From Thermoplasmata archaeon (lineage in GTDB: Archaea; Thermoplasmatota; E2; UBA9212): a stretch of 12,813 nt of DNA. A program made the position numbers and the translations under genes. The notes under the pieces are model-generated. The model searched no databases, was not told the DNA's origin, and saw only the letters and a list, made by a program, of their open reading frames with translations. Location: NCBI GenBank assembly GCA_013329495.1, contig DUKC01000202.1:1-12813 (forward strand), written 5' to 3'. Shown here piece by piece: positions 6,564 through 12,813 of this stretch. The first letter of the stretch is position 1, and the number at the start of each line of letters is the position of its first letter.

Positions 6564-7631
6564 TTATTCTTCCCTTTTTATTCCTATCTCAAAAGTCAAT
6601 AGAGCAAGCAAAGAAAGAGCAAAGGCGAACCACATGGTTGCTCTATATCCCAGAAAATAGGCCACCCATCCTCCTATGAATGGGCCACAAGCAATCGAGA
6701 TAGATTGGGTTGAGGTGAGCAATCCTATAACAGTCGAGTGCTCCACATTTCTGTTAAGCAGATGCAAGTTCATACCCACCCACAAGGATGACCATGAGAA
6801 TGCGAGCAGAAGTTCAATGGGAATGAACTGATAAAAGTTTTGGGTGAATGCATAGCAAAGGAAGGTCAGAGCAGAGCCTGAAAATCCACAGATAATCAGC
6901 TTAGAAGACTTAAATCTATCAAACAAATTCATGAAAATAAATTGGCCGATGTAATTAACCGTATAAAGCAAACTTATCCCTACCAGAGTTCCGCCCAGCT
7001 GCTTTACAAAAAGTGGAAATATTATCCAAACTGCATTTGCACTTACATGCCTAAAGAAGAGGGACAGGTACACAAAAAAATCTCTTTTTATCAGATGCTT
7101 GGGAAATCTCGGAATTTTCATGGGTTTAGATCTAATTGCAGGCAAGGTAAGCCCGATTAGAAAGGCCAAAAGCAAGCACAATGATGAGAAAATAAAGATT
7201 TGATAGTAGATAGCTATCAAACCTGCAAAAAAAGCTCCAATTGCCATTCCCAGAGGGCCAAATGAAAGGAACCTCCCAAATCTAATCTTTGCTTCGTACA
7301 CATAAGCTACCAATGCAGGAGGAAAAATTCCGATAGCAAAGCCAGCCAAACCCCTGGCCACGGTCAAAGAAATGACATCCCCTGCAAATATCTGCAAGGC
7401 AAATGCCAGGCCAGAGGCTGCCAATCCTAACAGAATTATAAATCTCTTATTATGAATGTCCGATAGTCTACCAAACAGGTAGGATGAAGCGAATAGAGCG
7501 GTTCCATAGACAGCGCCTATGACTCCTATCTCCCACTCCTGTGCACCAAAGCCTTCCGCCAGCAAAGGGATAAATATAAGAGATGAAGATGCTGCGGATT
7601 GGTAAAGCAAATGAATGGACTGGGTTTTCAT
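6564..7631 (-). CDS. Major facilitator superfamily transporter
   Basis: The 355-residue protein is almost entirely hydrophobic, with about 11-12 predicted membrane helices. Between helices 2 and 3 it carries the family's motif A as GRLSDIHNKRFIILLG (about 54-69), with D58 and R63 in the expected places. A second-half repeat of this loop appears as FMNLFDRFKSSKLIICG. Such proteins carry small solutes or drugs across the cytoplasmic membrane by proton coupling or facilitated exchange; the substrate cannot be read here. It is shorter than the usual 390-420 residues because loops and termini are trimmed, not because a domain is missing. No Shine-Dalgarno site precedes the ATG, so it is probably leaderless. 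It is divergent from the glycosyltransferase gene and may share its promoter region, so an efflux or export role linked to glycans is possible but unproven. Confidence 0.85.
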   Translation of the reverse strand: MKTQSIHLLYQSAASSSLIFIPLLAEGFGAQEWEIGVIGAVYGTALFASSYLFGRLSDIHNKRFIILLGLAASGLAFALQIFAGDVISLTVARGLAGFAIGIFPPALVAYVYEAKIRFGRFLSFGPLGMAIGAFFAGLIAIYYQIFIFSSLCLLLAFLIGLTLPAIRSKPMKIPRFPKHLIKRDFFVYLSLFFRHVSANAVWIIFPLFVKQLGGTLVGISLLYTVNYIGQFIFMNLFDRFKSSKLIICGFSGSALTFLCYAFTQNFYQFIPIELLLAFSWSSLWVGMNLHLLNRNVEHSTVIGLLTSTQSISIACGPFIGGWVAYFLGYRATMWFAFALSLLALLTFEIGIKREE

Positions 7632-7656
7632 GTGAAGCGATAAGTGATAAGTAGTA

Positions 7657-7672
7657 GATAATTTTTATTATC
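7657..7672. promoter_or_regulatory. Palindromic divergent promoter between transporter and glycosyltransferase
   Basis: The sequence GATAAT-TTTT-ATTATC is a perfect six-base inverted repeat around a four-base spacer. Its centre is about 33 bases from both the transporter ATG (7631, minus) and the glycosyltransferase ATG (7697, plus). Its A/T-rich core could act as a TATA element in both directions or as an operator for both genes. A directly repeated GATAAG word at 7639-7651 lies next to it on the transporter side. Confidence 0.45.
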
Positions 7673-7696
7673 TTGGTATTCATACAAAGAGATAAG

Positions 7697-8848
7697 ATGG
7701 AAATTCAATTGCAGAACAGGACTTTCTTCCCTTCGATAGGAGGCGTAGAACAATATTTGGAGTCAGTTGGAAAAGTGTTGGAAGGGAGAGGACATCAAAT
7801 TAAAGTGTTGTGTTCAAACCATTCTCGTAACCTCCCCAAAAAAGAAACTCATAATAATTTTAATATCCTAAGACACACTCCCTATCTTCCTCTTCCTTCT
7901 TACAGGTTAAGGAAATTAGAACATTTCATCTCCCTTAATTCCTCTAAAACTGAGTTAGTAATCTCAAGGCATCCCTATTACTGTTTAGCCTCTACGAATG
8001 TTTTGAATGTTCCCGTACTCTTCGTCCTGGCTGCAGCATGGCCTACCATCATGTCGTATGCGCTGAGAGGGCAAGCGACCAAGCATTTTGCATATAAACT
8101 CTTACTCCAAAAAAAAGAATATCAGATAGAAAGAGAGGCGATAATTCGGTCAACGCAGCCGGTAGTGCTTTCAAGAATGAGGGCAAGGGAGTTAGCCGAA
8201 TACTATAAACTGAGTTTAAGCAGATTCAAGGTCATCCCCCCAGGAGTTGATTTGGACAGGTTTAAGCCAAGAAGGAGAGACGAAAAACTGATTGAATCCT
8301 TAAACCTTCCTTTCAAAGCCAAGGTCGTGCTTTTTGTCGGCCGCCTGAGTGCAGAAAAGAACGTCCCAAACTTATTGGAAGCGTTCAAGCAGACAAAACA
8401 TCAGCAAGCTTATTTGTTAATCGCCGGAGATGGACCACAAGCAGGTGAGTTGAAAAGAATGGCAGAAAAACTAAACATTTCTGATAGAGTCAGGTTTGCG
8501 GGATGGAGGGAAGATGTCGAGCGTCTTTACTCAATCTCTGATCTGCTAGCGTTGCCTTCGATCTATGAGGGATTTGGGCACGTTTATCTTGAGGCGATGG
8601 CTTGCGGCTTGCCTTGCATCGGAATAAAACCGGATTATCCGTCTGTGAAGGTGGCCACCGAAGAAATAATCTCAAATGGAAGAGACGGGTTTATCGTGCC
8701 CAATTTTGTTTCCGAGATTGCTGAAAAAATGGATATTTTGTTGCTAAACGAAGAGATTAGGAAAGAAATGGGAGAGAGTGCTAGAGAAAAGGCGGAGTAT
8801 TACACGTGGGAGAAGCATGTGGATAAACTGCTGGAGAATTTTATCTAA
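7697..8848 (+). CDS. Glycosyltransferase, GT4 family, GT-B fold
   Basis: A 383-residue retaining glycosyltransferase that would move a sugar from a nucleotide donor to a lipid, protein or glycan acceptor at the inner face of the membrane. The N-terminal Rossmann domain opens with QNRTFFPSIGGVEQYLES, where GGVEQ (15-19) is the usual glycine-rich start of the acceptor domain. The donor domain begins at PPGVD (181-185), followed by VLFVGRLSAEKN with K221, AGDGP, and the EX7E motif EGFGHVYLE (E291, E299). An in-frame TTG at 7673 would add eight residues; the ATG at 7697 gives the normal family N-terminus and better promoter spacing. No strong ribosome site is present, so it is likely leaderless. 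Donor and acceptor are unknown; no other glycan genes are in the window. Confidence 0.9.
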   Translation: MEIQLQNRTFFPSIGGVEQYLESVGKVLEGRGHQIKVLCSNHSRNLPKKETHNNFNILRHTPYLPLPSYRLRKLEHFISLNSSKTELVISRHPYYCLASTNVLNVPVLFVLAAAWPTIMSYALRGQATKHFAYKLLLQKKEYQIEREAIIRSTQPVVLSRMRARELAEYYKLSLSRFKVIPPGVDLDRFKPRRRDEKLIESLNLPFKAKVVLFVGRLSAEKNVPNLLEAFKQTKHQQAYLLIAGDGPQAGELKRMAEKLNISDRVRFAGWREDVERLYSISDLLALPSIYEGFGHVYLEAMACGLPCIGIKPDYPSVKVATEEIISNGRDGFIVPNFVSEIAEKMDILLLNEEIRKEMGESAREKAEYYTWEKHVDKLLENFI

Positions 8849-8865
8849 ATCTTTAATTCCACATG

Positions 8866-8871
8866 TTTTTT
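8866..8871 (+). terminator. Oligo-T terminator after the glycosyltransferase
   Basis: A run of six T lies 17 bases after the glycosyltransferase stop. This is the usual archaeal termination signal; no hairpin is seen. Confidence 0.4.
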
Positions 8872-8930
8872 ACTACCCCGTAGACTCAACGAACGAGGAG
8901 AAAAAGCTGCAAAATCTGTTAGCAAAGATG

Positions 8931-8939
8931 TTATAAAAG
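8931..8939 (+). promoter_or_regulatory. TATA box upstream of the DUF917-DUF1177 operon
   Basis: TTATAAAAG has its centre 30 bases before a GTG at 8965 and about 130 bases before the preferred DUF917 ATG at 9064. If used, the message starts near 8961 and carries a leader of about 100 bases, unlike the leaderless first genes nearby. Confidence 0.5.
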
Positions 8940-8977
8940 AGAAGAGAGATGTCATAGTATCGATGTGAACCGGTGCG

Positions 8978-9016
8978 ATGGCAACAGAGGTGATTCTTTC
9001 AAATGGAAGAGGTTAG
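8978..9016 (+). CDS. Possible leader peptide, 12 codons
   Basis: A short frame starting at ATG 8978 (MATEVILSNGRG, then TAG) lies in the leader of the DUF917 operon, with GGTG just upstream at 8972-8975. It is in frame with an upstream open stretch that ends in TGA at 8966-8968, so it may instead be part of a decayed gene. No run of one amino acid suggests attenuation. Confidence 0.15.
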   Translation: MATEVILSNGRG

Positions 9017-9074
9017 GGCCTTCGTTGCCAATTCCGCAAAAATCCCGGCATTTGGTGAAGGAAATGAAACTTGA
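9003..9074 (+). CDS. Possible upstream reading frame overlapping the DUF917 start
   Basis: A 23-codon frame (MEEVRAFVANSAK and on) ends in a TGA at 9072-9074, overlapping the first codons of the DUF917 gene by 11 bases. This arrangement would allow translational coupling. The composition is protein-like, but it has no clear ribosome site of its own and may be the tail of a decayed gene. Confidence 0.2.
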   Translation: MEEVRAFVANSAKIPAFGEGNET

Positions 9075-10152
9075 GGTTGACGAAAAGCTTGCAGAAGCCG
9101 CGGTTGTTGGGGGTTCCTTTCTCGGCGGTGGGGGAGGGGGAGATTTAAAGCAAGGTTTACGGGATGCGAAACACTCTATAAGGATTGGAGATGTTTATAT
9201 AATAGATGTTGACAGTGTCCCAAACAATTCTTCCATCGTGACGGCTTCCGCGGTTGGTGCTCCCGCTGCTAAGGAGAAATATCTCGTGCCTGAACAAATG
9301 ATAAGATCGACCGAGCTTTTGTTAGAGCTTGAAAATCTAAATGTAGGGGGGATAATTTCCTGTGAGAATGGGGGAAATTCAACGGTGAATGGCTGGATTC
9401 AGGCAGCCGCCCTCAAAATCCCAGTTGTCGACGCACCTGCAGACGGAAGAGCTCACCCGACCGGGGTGATGGGCGCCATGGGTCTACACAAAGCAGAAGA
9501 TTATGTTTCGGTACAAACTGCAGTTGGGGGAAACAAGAAGAAAAAGAGATGGCTGGAGCTTTTTGTAAAAGGAGATCTGGAAAGAACATCAAGAATAGTC
9601 CGGGAAGCGGCCGTTCAAGCGGGTGGATTGGTCGCCGTAACAAGAAATCCAGTTTCTAAGAATTACGTTAAAGAGAACTCTGCAGTTGGTGGAATAACCC
9701 AAGCGATAGAAGTTGGAAAAATAATCAAAAAGCATAAAGATAGCTTGGGCGAAATGATAAACAGAATCATCGCGTATCTGGGTGGCAAACTCATTGATTA
9801 TGGAACCGTAAAAAACACCACTCTTGAAACCAAAGGGGGTTTTGATGTGGGGAATATTTTGGTTGATGGAAAAAAAGAAAGCAGGTATGAGATAGTATTT
9901 TGGAACGAGTTTATGACACTCGAAGCAGACGGGAAATATCTCGGGTCCTTTCCAGACCTGATTGTTTTGCTCAATACCGAAAATAGTTTGCCCTTGACTT
10001 CTGCCGAGATTAAAAGAGGGCAAAGAGTCGCTATTTTGGTCGTTCCACAAGCCCACATTCTTTTGGGTGCTGGTGTTAAAGATCCTGAGGTTTTGAAACA
10101 AGCGGAAAGGGTTATAGGAAAGAGGTTAATCAAAAAGGTGAAAAAATGTTGA
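9064..10152 (+). CDS. DUF917 family protein (hydantoinase-like, S-methyl thiohydantoin desulfurase domain)
   Basis: The 362-residue protein matches DUF917. Its N-terminal family loop appears as VVGGSFLGGGGGGDLKQG; most members have a FLGTGGGGDP-like form, so the threonine is replaced by glycine, giving six in a row (G21-G26). A second family block reads VDAPADGRAHPTGVMGAMGL. The C-terminal half contains a nucleotide-binding-like segment, FPDLIVLLNTENSLPLTSAEI, and the closing VPQAHILLGAGV. Some DUF917 relatives act on hydantoin or thiohydantoin rings; the reaction here is unknown. An in-frame GTG at 8965 would add 33 basic, unfamily-like residues. The ATG at 9064 has GGTGA at 9054-9058 and matches the family start, so I prefer it. 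Its stop overlaps the DUF1177 start by seven bases. Confidence 0.85.
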   Translation: MKLEVDEKLAEAAVVGGSFLGGGGGGDLKQGLRDAKHSIRIGDVYIIDVDSVPNNSSIVTASAVGAPAAKEKYLVPEQMIRSTELLLELENLNVGGIISCENGGNSTVNGWIQAAALKIPVVDAPADGRAHPTGVMGAMGLHKAEDYVSVQTAVGGNKKKKRWLELFVKGDLERTSRIVREAAVQAGGLVAVTRNPVSKNYVKENSAVGGITQAIEVGKIIKKHKDSLGEMINRIIAYLGGKLIDYGTVKNTTLETKGGFDVGNILVDGKKESRYEIVFWNEFMTLEADGKYLGSFPDLIVLLNTENSLPLTSAEIKRGQRVAILVVPQAHILLGAGVKDPEVLKQAERVIGKRLIKKVKKC

Positions 10153-11102
10153 AGCAGGTTGTAGAAGCGTATGAGCTTTTGGACAGTGCCAGTGTGAATG
10201 GCCACAGAGTTGCTGAGGTTTTAGAGGAAAGAGGGCTTGAAAACATCGAAGTAAAGACCGTTAAGGGAAAGAAGAGCTCGACAGATTTTGTAAAGATATT
10301 GGTCCCAGGAAAGAACGGGAAGTCATCCGGAAGGGATGCGCCCACCCTAGGCATAATCGGAAGGCTCGGCGGGATAGGGGCCAGACCAAAGGTAATCGGA
10401 CTTGTTTCTGATGCCGACGGTGCAATAACAGCAATAGCAATTGCGTTGAAGCTTGCTGACATGAAAAGAAGTGGCGATAGCTTGGATGGAGATGTAATTC
10501 TTACAACACACATCTGTCCAAACGCTCCGACAAAAGACCATAAGCCTGTTCCTTTCATGGGCTCACCAGTAGACATGTCAACGATGAACAAGCATGAAGT
10601 TGATGAGAGAATGGATGCAATTCTCTCTATAGACACAACCAAAGGAAACAGAATAATAAATATCAAAGGCTTTGCAATAACTCCAACTGTAAAAGAGGGA
10701 TGGATTTTGAGAGTTTCTGAGGATTTGCTAACTCTTATGGAGGTTGTTTCTGGAAGACTTCCTGTGGTTGTTCCCATAACAACCCAAGACATAACTCCCT
10801 ATGGTAACGAAATTTACCATCTCAACAGCATCGTGCAGCCCAATGTAGCAACAAAAGCTCCTGTAGTGGGTGTTGCTCTAACTTCAGAACTCCCAATACC
10901 AGGTTGCGCAAGTGGCGCCAGTCACGTCGTCGATATAGAGCAAGCCGCAAGATTTTGTGTTGAAGTCGCCAAAGGATTTGGTAAAGAAAAAATAAAATTC
11001 TATGACGAAGAAGAATTCAAGCGTTTGGTCGAGCTCTATGGCTCTATGAAACACCTGCAAGCTTTGAGAGGCAAAAAACGAGAAAGAACCGGGATAGAAT
11101 AA
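10146..11102 (+). CDS. DUF1177 family protein
   Basis: The 318-residue protein matches DUF1177, a family without a proven function that is often found beside DUF917, AroM-like and oligopeptide-transport genes in bacteria. Visible conserved blocks are GRLGGIGARPKVIGLVSDAD (72-91), ILTTHICPNAPTKDHKP (118-134) and PVPFMGSPVDM after it, and SHVVDIEQAARFCVEVAKGF near the C-terminus. The conserved D89, D91, H122 and H132 could bind a metal, which is inference. No signal peptide or membrane helix is seen, so it is cytoplasmic. The ATG lies inside the end of DUF917 and has AGGTGA at 10136-10141, so the two proteins are made in a coupled way and probably act together. The last 20 residues are strongly basic. 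Confidence 0.87.
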   Translation: MLKQVVEAYELLDSASVNGHRVAEVLEERGLENIEVKTVKGKKSSTDFVKILVPGKNGKSSGRDAPTLGIIGRLGGIGARPKVIGLVSDADGAITAIAIALKLADMKRSGDSLDGDVILTTHICPNAPTKDHKPVPFMGSPVDMSTMNKHEVDERMDAILSIDTTKGNRIINIKGFAITPTVKEGWILRVSEDLLTLMEVVSGRLPVVVPITTQDITPYGNEIYHLNSIVQPNVATKAPVVGVALTSELPIPGCASGASHVVDIEQAARFCVEVAKGFGKEKIKFYDEEEFKRLVELYGSMKHLQALRGKKRERTGIE

Positions 11103-11103
11103 A

Positions 11104-11162
11104 AAGAGCGATAGACTTTTGGCATTCTTTCTCTTCTTTCCTATTCCAAAAGCAGAGCTCTT
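11104..11162 (+). terminator. Two-step hairpin with pyrimidine-rich loop after DUF1177
   Basis: Two nested complementary arm pairs are visible: outer AAGAGC (11104-11109) with GCTCTT (11157-11162), and inner CTTTTGG (11116-11122) with CCAAAAG (11146-11152). The 23-base loop is almost all C and T, with several T runs. It begins directly after the DUF1177 stop and lies between convergent genes. It probably ends transcription or protects the 3' end; an RNA regulatory role is possible. Confidence 0.4.
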
Positions 11163-11217
11163 CGCTCCTGAACCGACCACCATCGTTTCAGCCAAGATAA
11201 GAGTTCAACGCATCAGC

Positions 11218-11954
11218 TCAAGCGTGTTGAACATTAGAAGTGTTGCTAAGCTTTAGGTTATAATACACATAAGGTATTGTTATCTTGACCCATGCTCCAA
11301 CAAACAAATAGATTACTGATACAATTAGCAGAATTTCATAGATAGTAGCACTCACTCCAAAATGCATTTCCCAGACAATTTCTCCTAAAGCTATCCCAAC
11401 AATAGTTGGAATTAGAAGTATTAAAAAAGTGAGTGGATAATTTCTCTTCGCCACTCCCACAGATTTTTTAATTCCTTCCCATGCCCCTACATTATCCATT
11501 ATTATTGCAGAAGCTGAATAACAAAAGAGAACCAAAATTAAGCATTCCACAATTCCTCTAACCGTGTTTACAATTATTGGAAAGAGAGGCATAAAAGAAA
11601 ATGAAACCATATTTATCAGAACTATTATCAATCCTACAAACAAATAGGCACCTAACAATGAACCGAATTTATGGCGAGAAAAGGAAAAAGCTTCTTTGAA
11701 ACTTATTTCTTTCTTTTCCAGGTAATCTTTCACCATAAAAGGATACATTCCAAGAATGAAAATCCCTGCCACGCCTTCAAATATAAGCCACACCACCCCC
11801 AACCAAAGACCTACCCAAAACCCCAATACAAACTCTGGGGGTTAACCAAAAGTCGGCCCAACCACAGAATAATAAGTATCGCATAAAGTAACAAAAATTT
11901 TGGTTTCTCTTTTAATATTCTAAAAGAACTGAAAAGAATTTCTTTGATTTTCAT
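11218..11954 (-). pseudogene. Polytopic membrane protein, frameshifted
   Basis: The minus-strand gene starts at ATG 11952-11954 (MKIKEILFSSFRILKEKPKF) and reads 47 codons to a TAG at 11811-11813. The rest of the protein continues in another frame to the TAA-side stop at 11218. Both frames overlap between 11811 and about 11841. One extra C in the C5 run (11837-11841 on this strand) would join them as ...LLVNPPEFVLGFWVG... and give a 245-residue protein with about six membrane segments (20-35, 43-73, 99-119, 123-152, 174-193, 204-224). The segment SAIIMDNVGAWEGIKKSVGV resembles archaeal membrane families of the DUF7847 or glycerophosphodiesterase-membrane-domain type; I am not sure of the family. 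Either the gene is broken or the base was lost in sequencing. If the second part is expressed alone, it would start at a TTG at 11826. Confidence 0.6.
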
Positions 11955-11970
11955 AAAAGATAAATAAACC

Positions 11971-11980
11971 CATAAATAAA
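11971..11980 (-). promoter_or_regulatory. Possible TATA box of the frameshifted membrane gene
   Basis: On the minus strand TTTATTTATG is centred about 22 bases before the ATG at 11954, with no Shine-Dalgarno site between, suggesting another leaderless gene. The surroundings are very A/T-rich, so the exact box is uncertain. Confidence 0.3.
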
Positions 11981-12049
11981 TTAATCTTTCTCTTGTTTGA
12001 AATATTTTAAGGTAGGGTATTGGTGTTCTTTGTGTTTGATTTGCAATTC

Positions 12050-12060
12050 TTTTTATAAGA
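12050..12060 (+). promoter_or_regulatory. TATA box of the first anchored paralog
   Basis: TTTTTATAAGA is centred 26 bases before the GTG at 12081. This is the standard archaeal distance to the transcription start, so the GTG is very probably the first codon of a leaderless message. That supports 12081 over an in-frame ATG-like start further upstream. Confidence 0.6.
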
Positions 12061-12080
12061 TTTCATCCTTATTAATAAAT

Positions 12081-12635
12081 GTGAAGAAAGGAGCAAAAGA
12101 AGCAATAGTTTGTGTTGTCTTAGCAACTCTAATAGTCAGCGGAGTGGCAATCTATTTTTCAAAGTCAAGGATTGAATGGAAAACTTATGAAAATAAAGAA
12201 GCGGGATTTAAGATTAAATATCCTACTGCGTGGGAAGTATTTGAAAGCAACAAAGAAAATATAACTCCGTCTATTAGAAATCTGCCTATTGGTCACGCAG
12301 TAGCAGCTCCAAAAAAGATTTTTTTCTATCCGTCTAAACTACAAATAAATCTCTCTAAACCAGCACTCGAAGGAGCCGAGATTGGCTTCTTTATTATCCA
12401 ATCCGTGCCAACATCTAAACTACCAAAGGAAACAAAAGAAGAAATCTCGAAAAATTCCAAAGAAAAAAAGGTTAGTATTTATGAGCGTAAAGATGGAATA
12501 AAAGTACAACATGATTCAGCAATAAAAGAATATGAAGATATAGCATATTGGATTAATTTTTGGGCACCTCTTGATGAATTTGATAGATGGAATGAAATTT
12601 TTGAACCGATGCTACACTCATTTCAATTTATTTGA
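12081..12635 (+). CDS. Membrane-anchored protein with PsbP-like signature
   Basis: The 184-residue protein has a short basic start (MKKGAKEA), one hydrophobic segment at about 8-26 (signal anchor or signal peptide, no lipobox), then an outer domain. The outer domain opens with WKTYENKE at 33-40 and IKYPTAWEV at 45-53, a pattern like the aromatic/F-x-I-x-Y-P-x-x-W start of PsbP-like domains, which serve as small extracytoplasmic folds of varied function. The C-terminal half ends with ...FDRWNEIFEPMLHSFQFI, also typical of this fold. The family call rests on this pattern only. Starting the frame at 11997 would place an unlikely Cys-rich leader ahead of the anchor, so I take the GTG at 12081. 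A paralog follows 10 bases after the stop. Confidence 0.65.
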   Translation: MKKGAKEAIVCVVLATLIVSGVAIYFSKSRIEWKTYENKEAGFKIKYPTAWEVFESNKENITPSIRNLPIGHAVAAPKKIFFYPSKLQINLSKPALEGAEIGFFIIQSVPTSKLPKETKEEISKNSKEKKVSIYERKDGIKVQHDSAIKEYEDIAYWINFWAPLDEFDRWNEIFEPMLHSFQFI

Positions 12636-12645
12636 GGATTAAAAA

Positions 12646-12813
12646 ATGAATAAGAAATGGTATGGAATAATAGCTTTGGTAGTGATTGCTGCTTTAATAG
12701 CAACTTCAATAGGTTTGCTTGTTTTTACTCCTAAAAAAGAAAAATGGAAATGGTATGAGAATAAAGAATGGAGGTATAGAATAAGATATCCTGCAGATTG
12801 GGAAGTTGTAGAA
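12646..12813 (+). CDS. Second membrane-anchored PsbP-like paralog, 3' end outside window
   Basis: The first 56 residues are visible. They show a basic start (MNKKWYG), one membrane segment at about 7-27, and an outer domain beginning WKWYENKE (34-41) and IRYPADWEV (46-54). Over this 21-residue stretch 13 positions are identical to the preceding gene, so the two are tandem duplicates or close paralogs. A GAGG at 12634-12637, overlapping the previous stop, is a likely ribosome site, which suggests one message for both. The gene is cut by the window edge; further copies may follow. Confidence 0.65.
   Translation, partial: MNKKWYGIIALVVIAALIATSIGLLVFTPKKEKWKWYENKEWRYRIRYPADWEVVE

Noticed and set aside
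8963..9016. In-frame TGA as a possible selenocysteine codon
   Set aside because: The surrounding frame has no start, no family match and no visible selenocysteine RNA element, so decay or chance is simpler.
9589..10101. Open minus-strand frame of 170 codons inside DUF917
   Set aside because: It has no recognisable motif or start signal, and the plus strand carries a clear family protein there.
10130..10792. Long open minus-strand frame of 220 codons
   Set aside because: It lies wholly over the well-supported DUF917 end and DUF1177 gene, has low-complexity serine/proline/phenylalanine composition and no family signal.
10884..11195. Minus-strand frame running from the DUF1177 end into the gap
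   Set aside because: Most of it overlaps conserved DUF1177 sequence, and the gap part is better explained by the hairpin.
1..12813. Search for CRISPR arrays, insertion sequences, tRNA or rRNA genes
   Set aside because: No regularly spaced repeats, terminal inverted repeats with a transposase, or cloverleaf-like sequences were found by eye on either strand.

Overview
This window is archaeal chromosomal DNA. The evidence is an archaeal-type ribosomal and RNA polymerase run (rpsM/S13, rpsD/S4, rpsK/S11, then RNA polymerase subunit D with two ferredoxin-like cluster motifs), A/T-rich TATA boxes about 26-30 bases before starts that lack a Shine-Dalgarno site (leaderless genes), and GGTGA-type ribosome binding sites inside operons. 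I cannot name the phylum. The mix of conserved information genes with scattered transport and peptide-related genes would fit an uncultivated lineage, but that is inference.

Layout. 1-341: no intact gene; a possible partial minus-strand start plus reading frames that look like gene remnants. 342-2134: dihydroorotase (pyrC) with a stop/start overlap to a COG2426-type small membrane protein. 2358-4838: S13, S4, S11, RpoD, then a tiny glycine-zipper membrane protein where many archaea continue with L18e, L13 and S9. 4944-6287 (minus): M20 metallopeptidase. 6564-7631 (minus): major facilitator transporter, divergent from a glycosyltransferase (7697-8848) across a palindromic promoter region. 9064-11102: a coupled DUF917/DUF1177 pair behind a long leader with short reading frames. 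11218-11954 (minus): polytopic membrane protein broken by an apparent one-base deletion in a C run. 12081-end: two tandem membrane-anchored paralogs with a PsbP-like sequence signature, the second cut by the window edge.

How the parts fit. The ribosomal/RpoD run is a standard co-transcribed information operon that stops early. M20 peptidase, DUF917 and DUF1177 are families often linked to breakdown of peptides, hydantoins or other cyclic amides; here they are about 3 kb apart on opposite strands, so a shared pathway is only a suggestion. The least explained parts are the DUF917/DUF1177 pair with its leader, the glycine-zipper protein after rpoD, the tandem anchored paralogs, and the symmetric divergent promoter. 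No CRISPR array, insertion sequence, rRNA or tRNA was seen, and I found no convincing new defence or mobile system.
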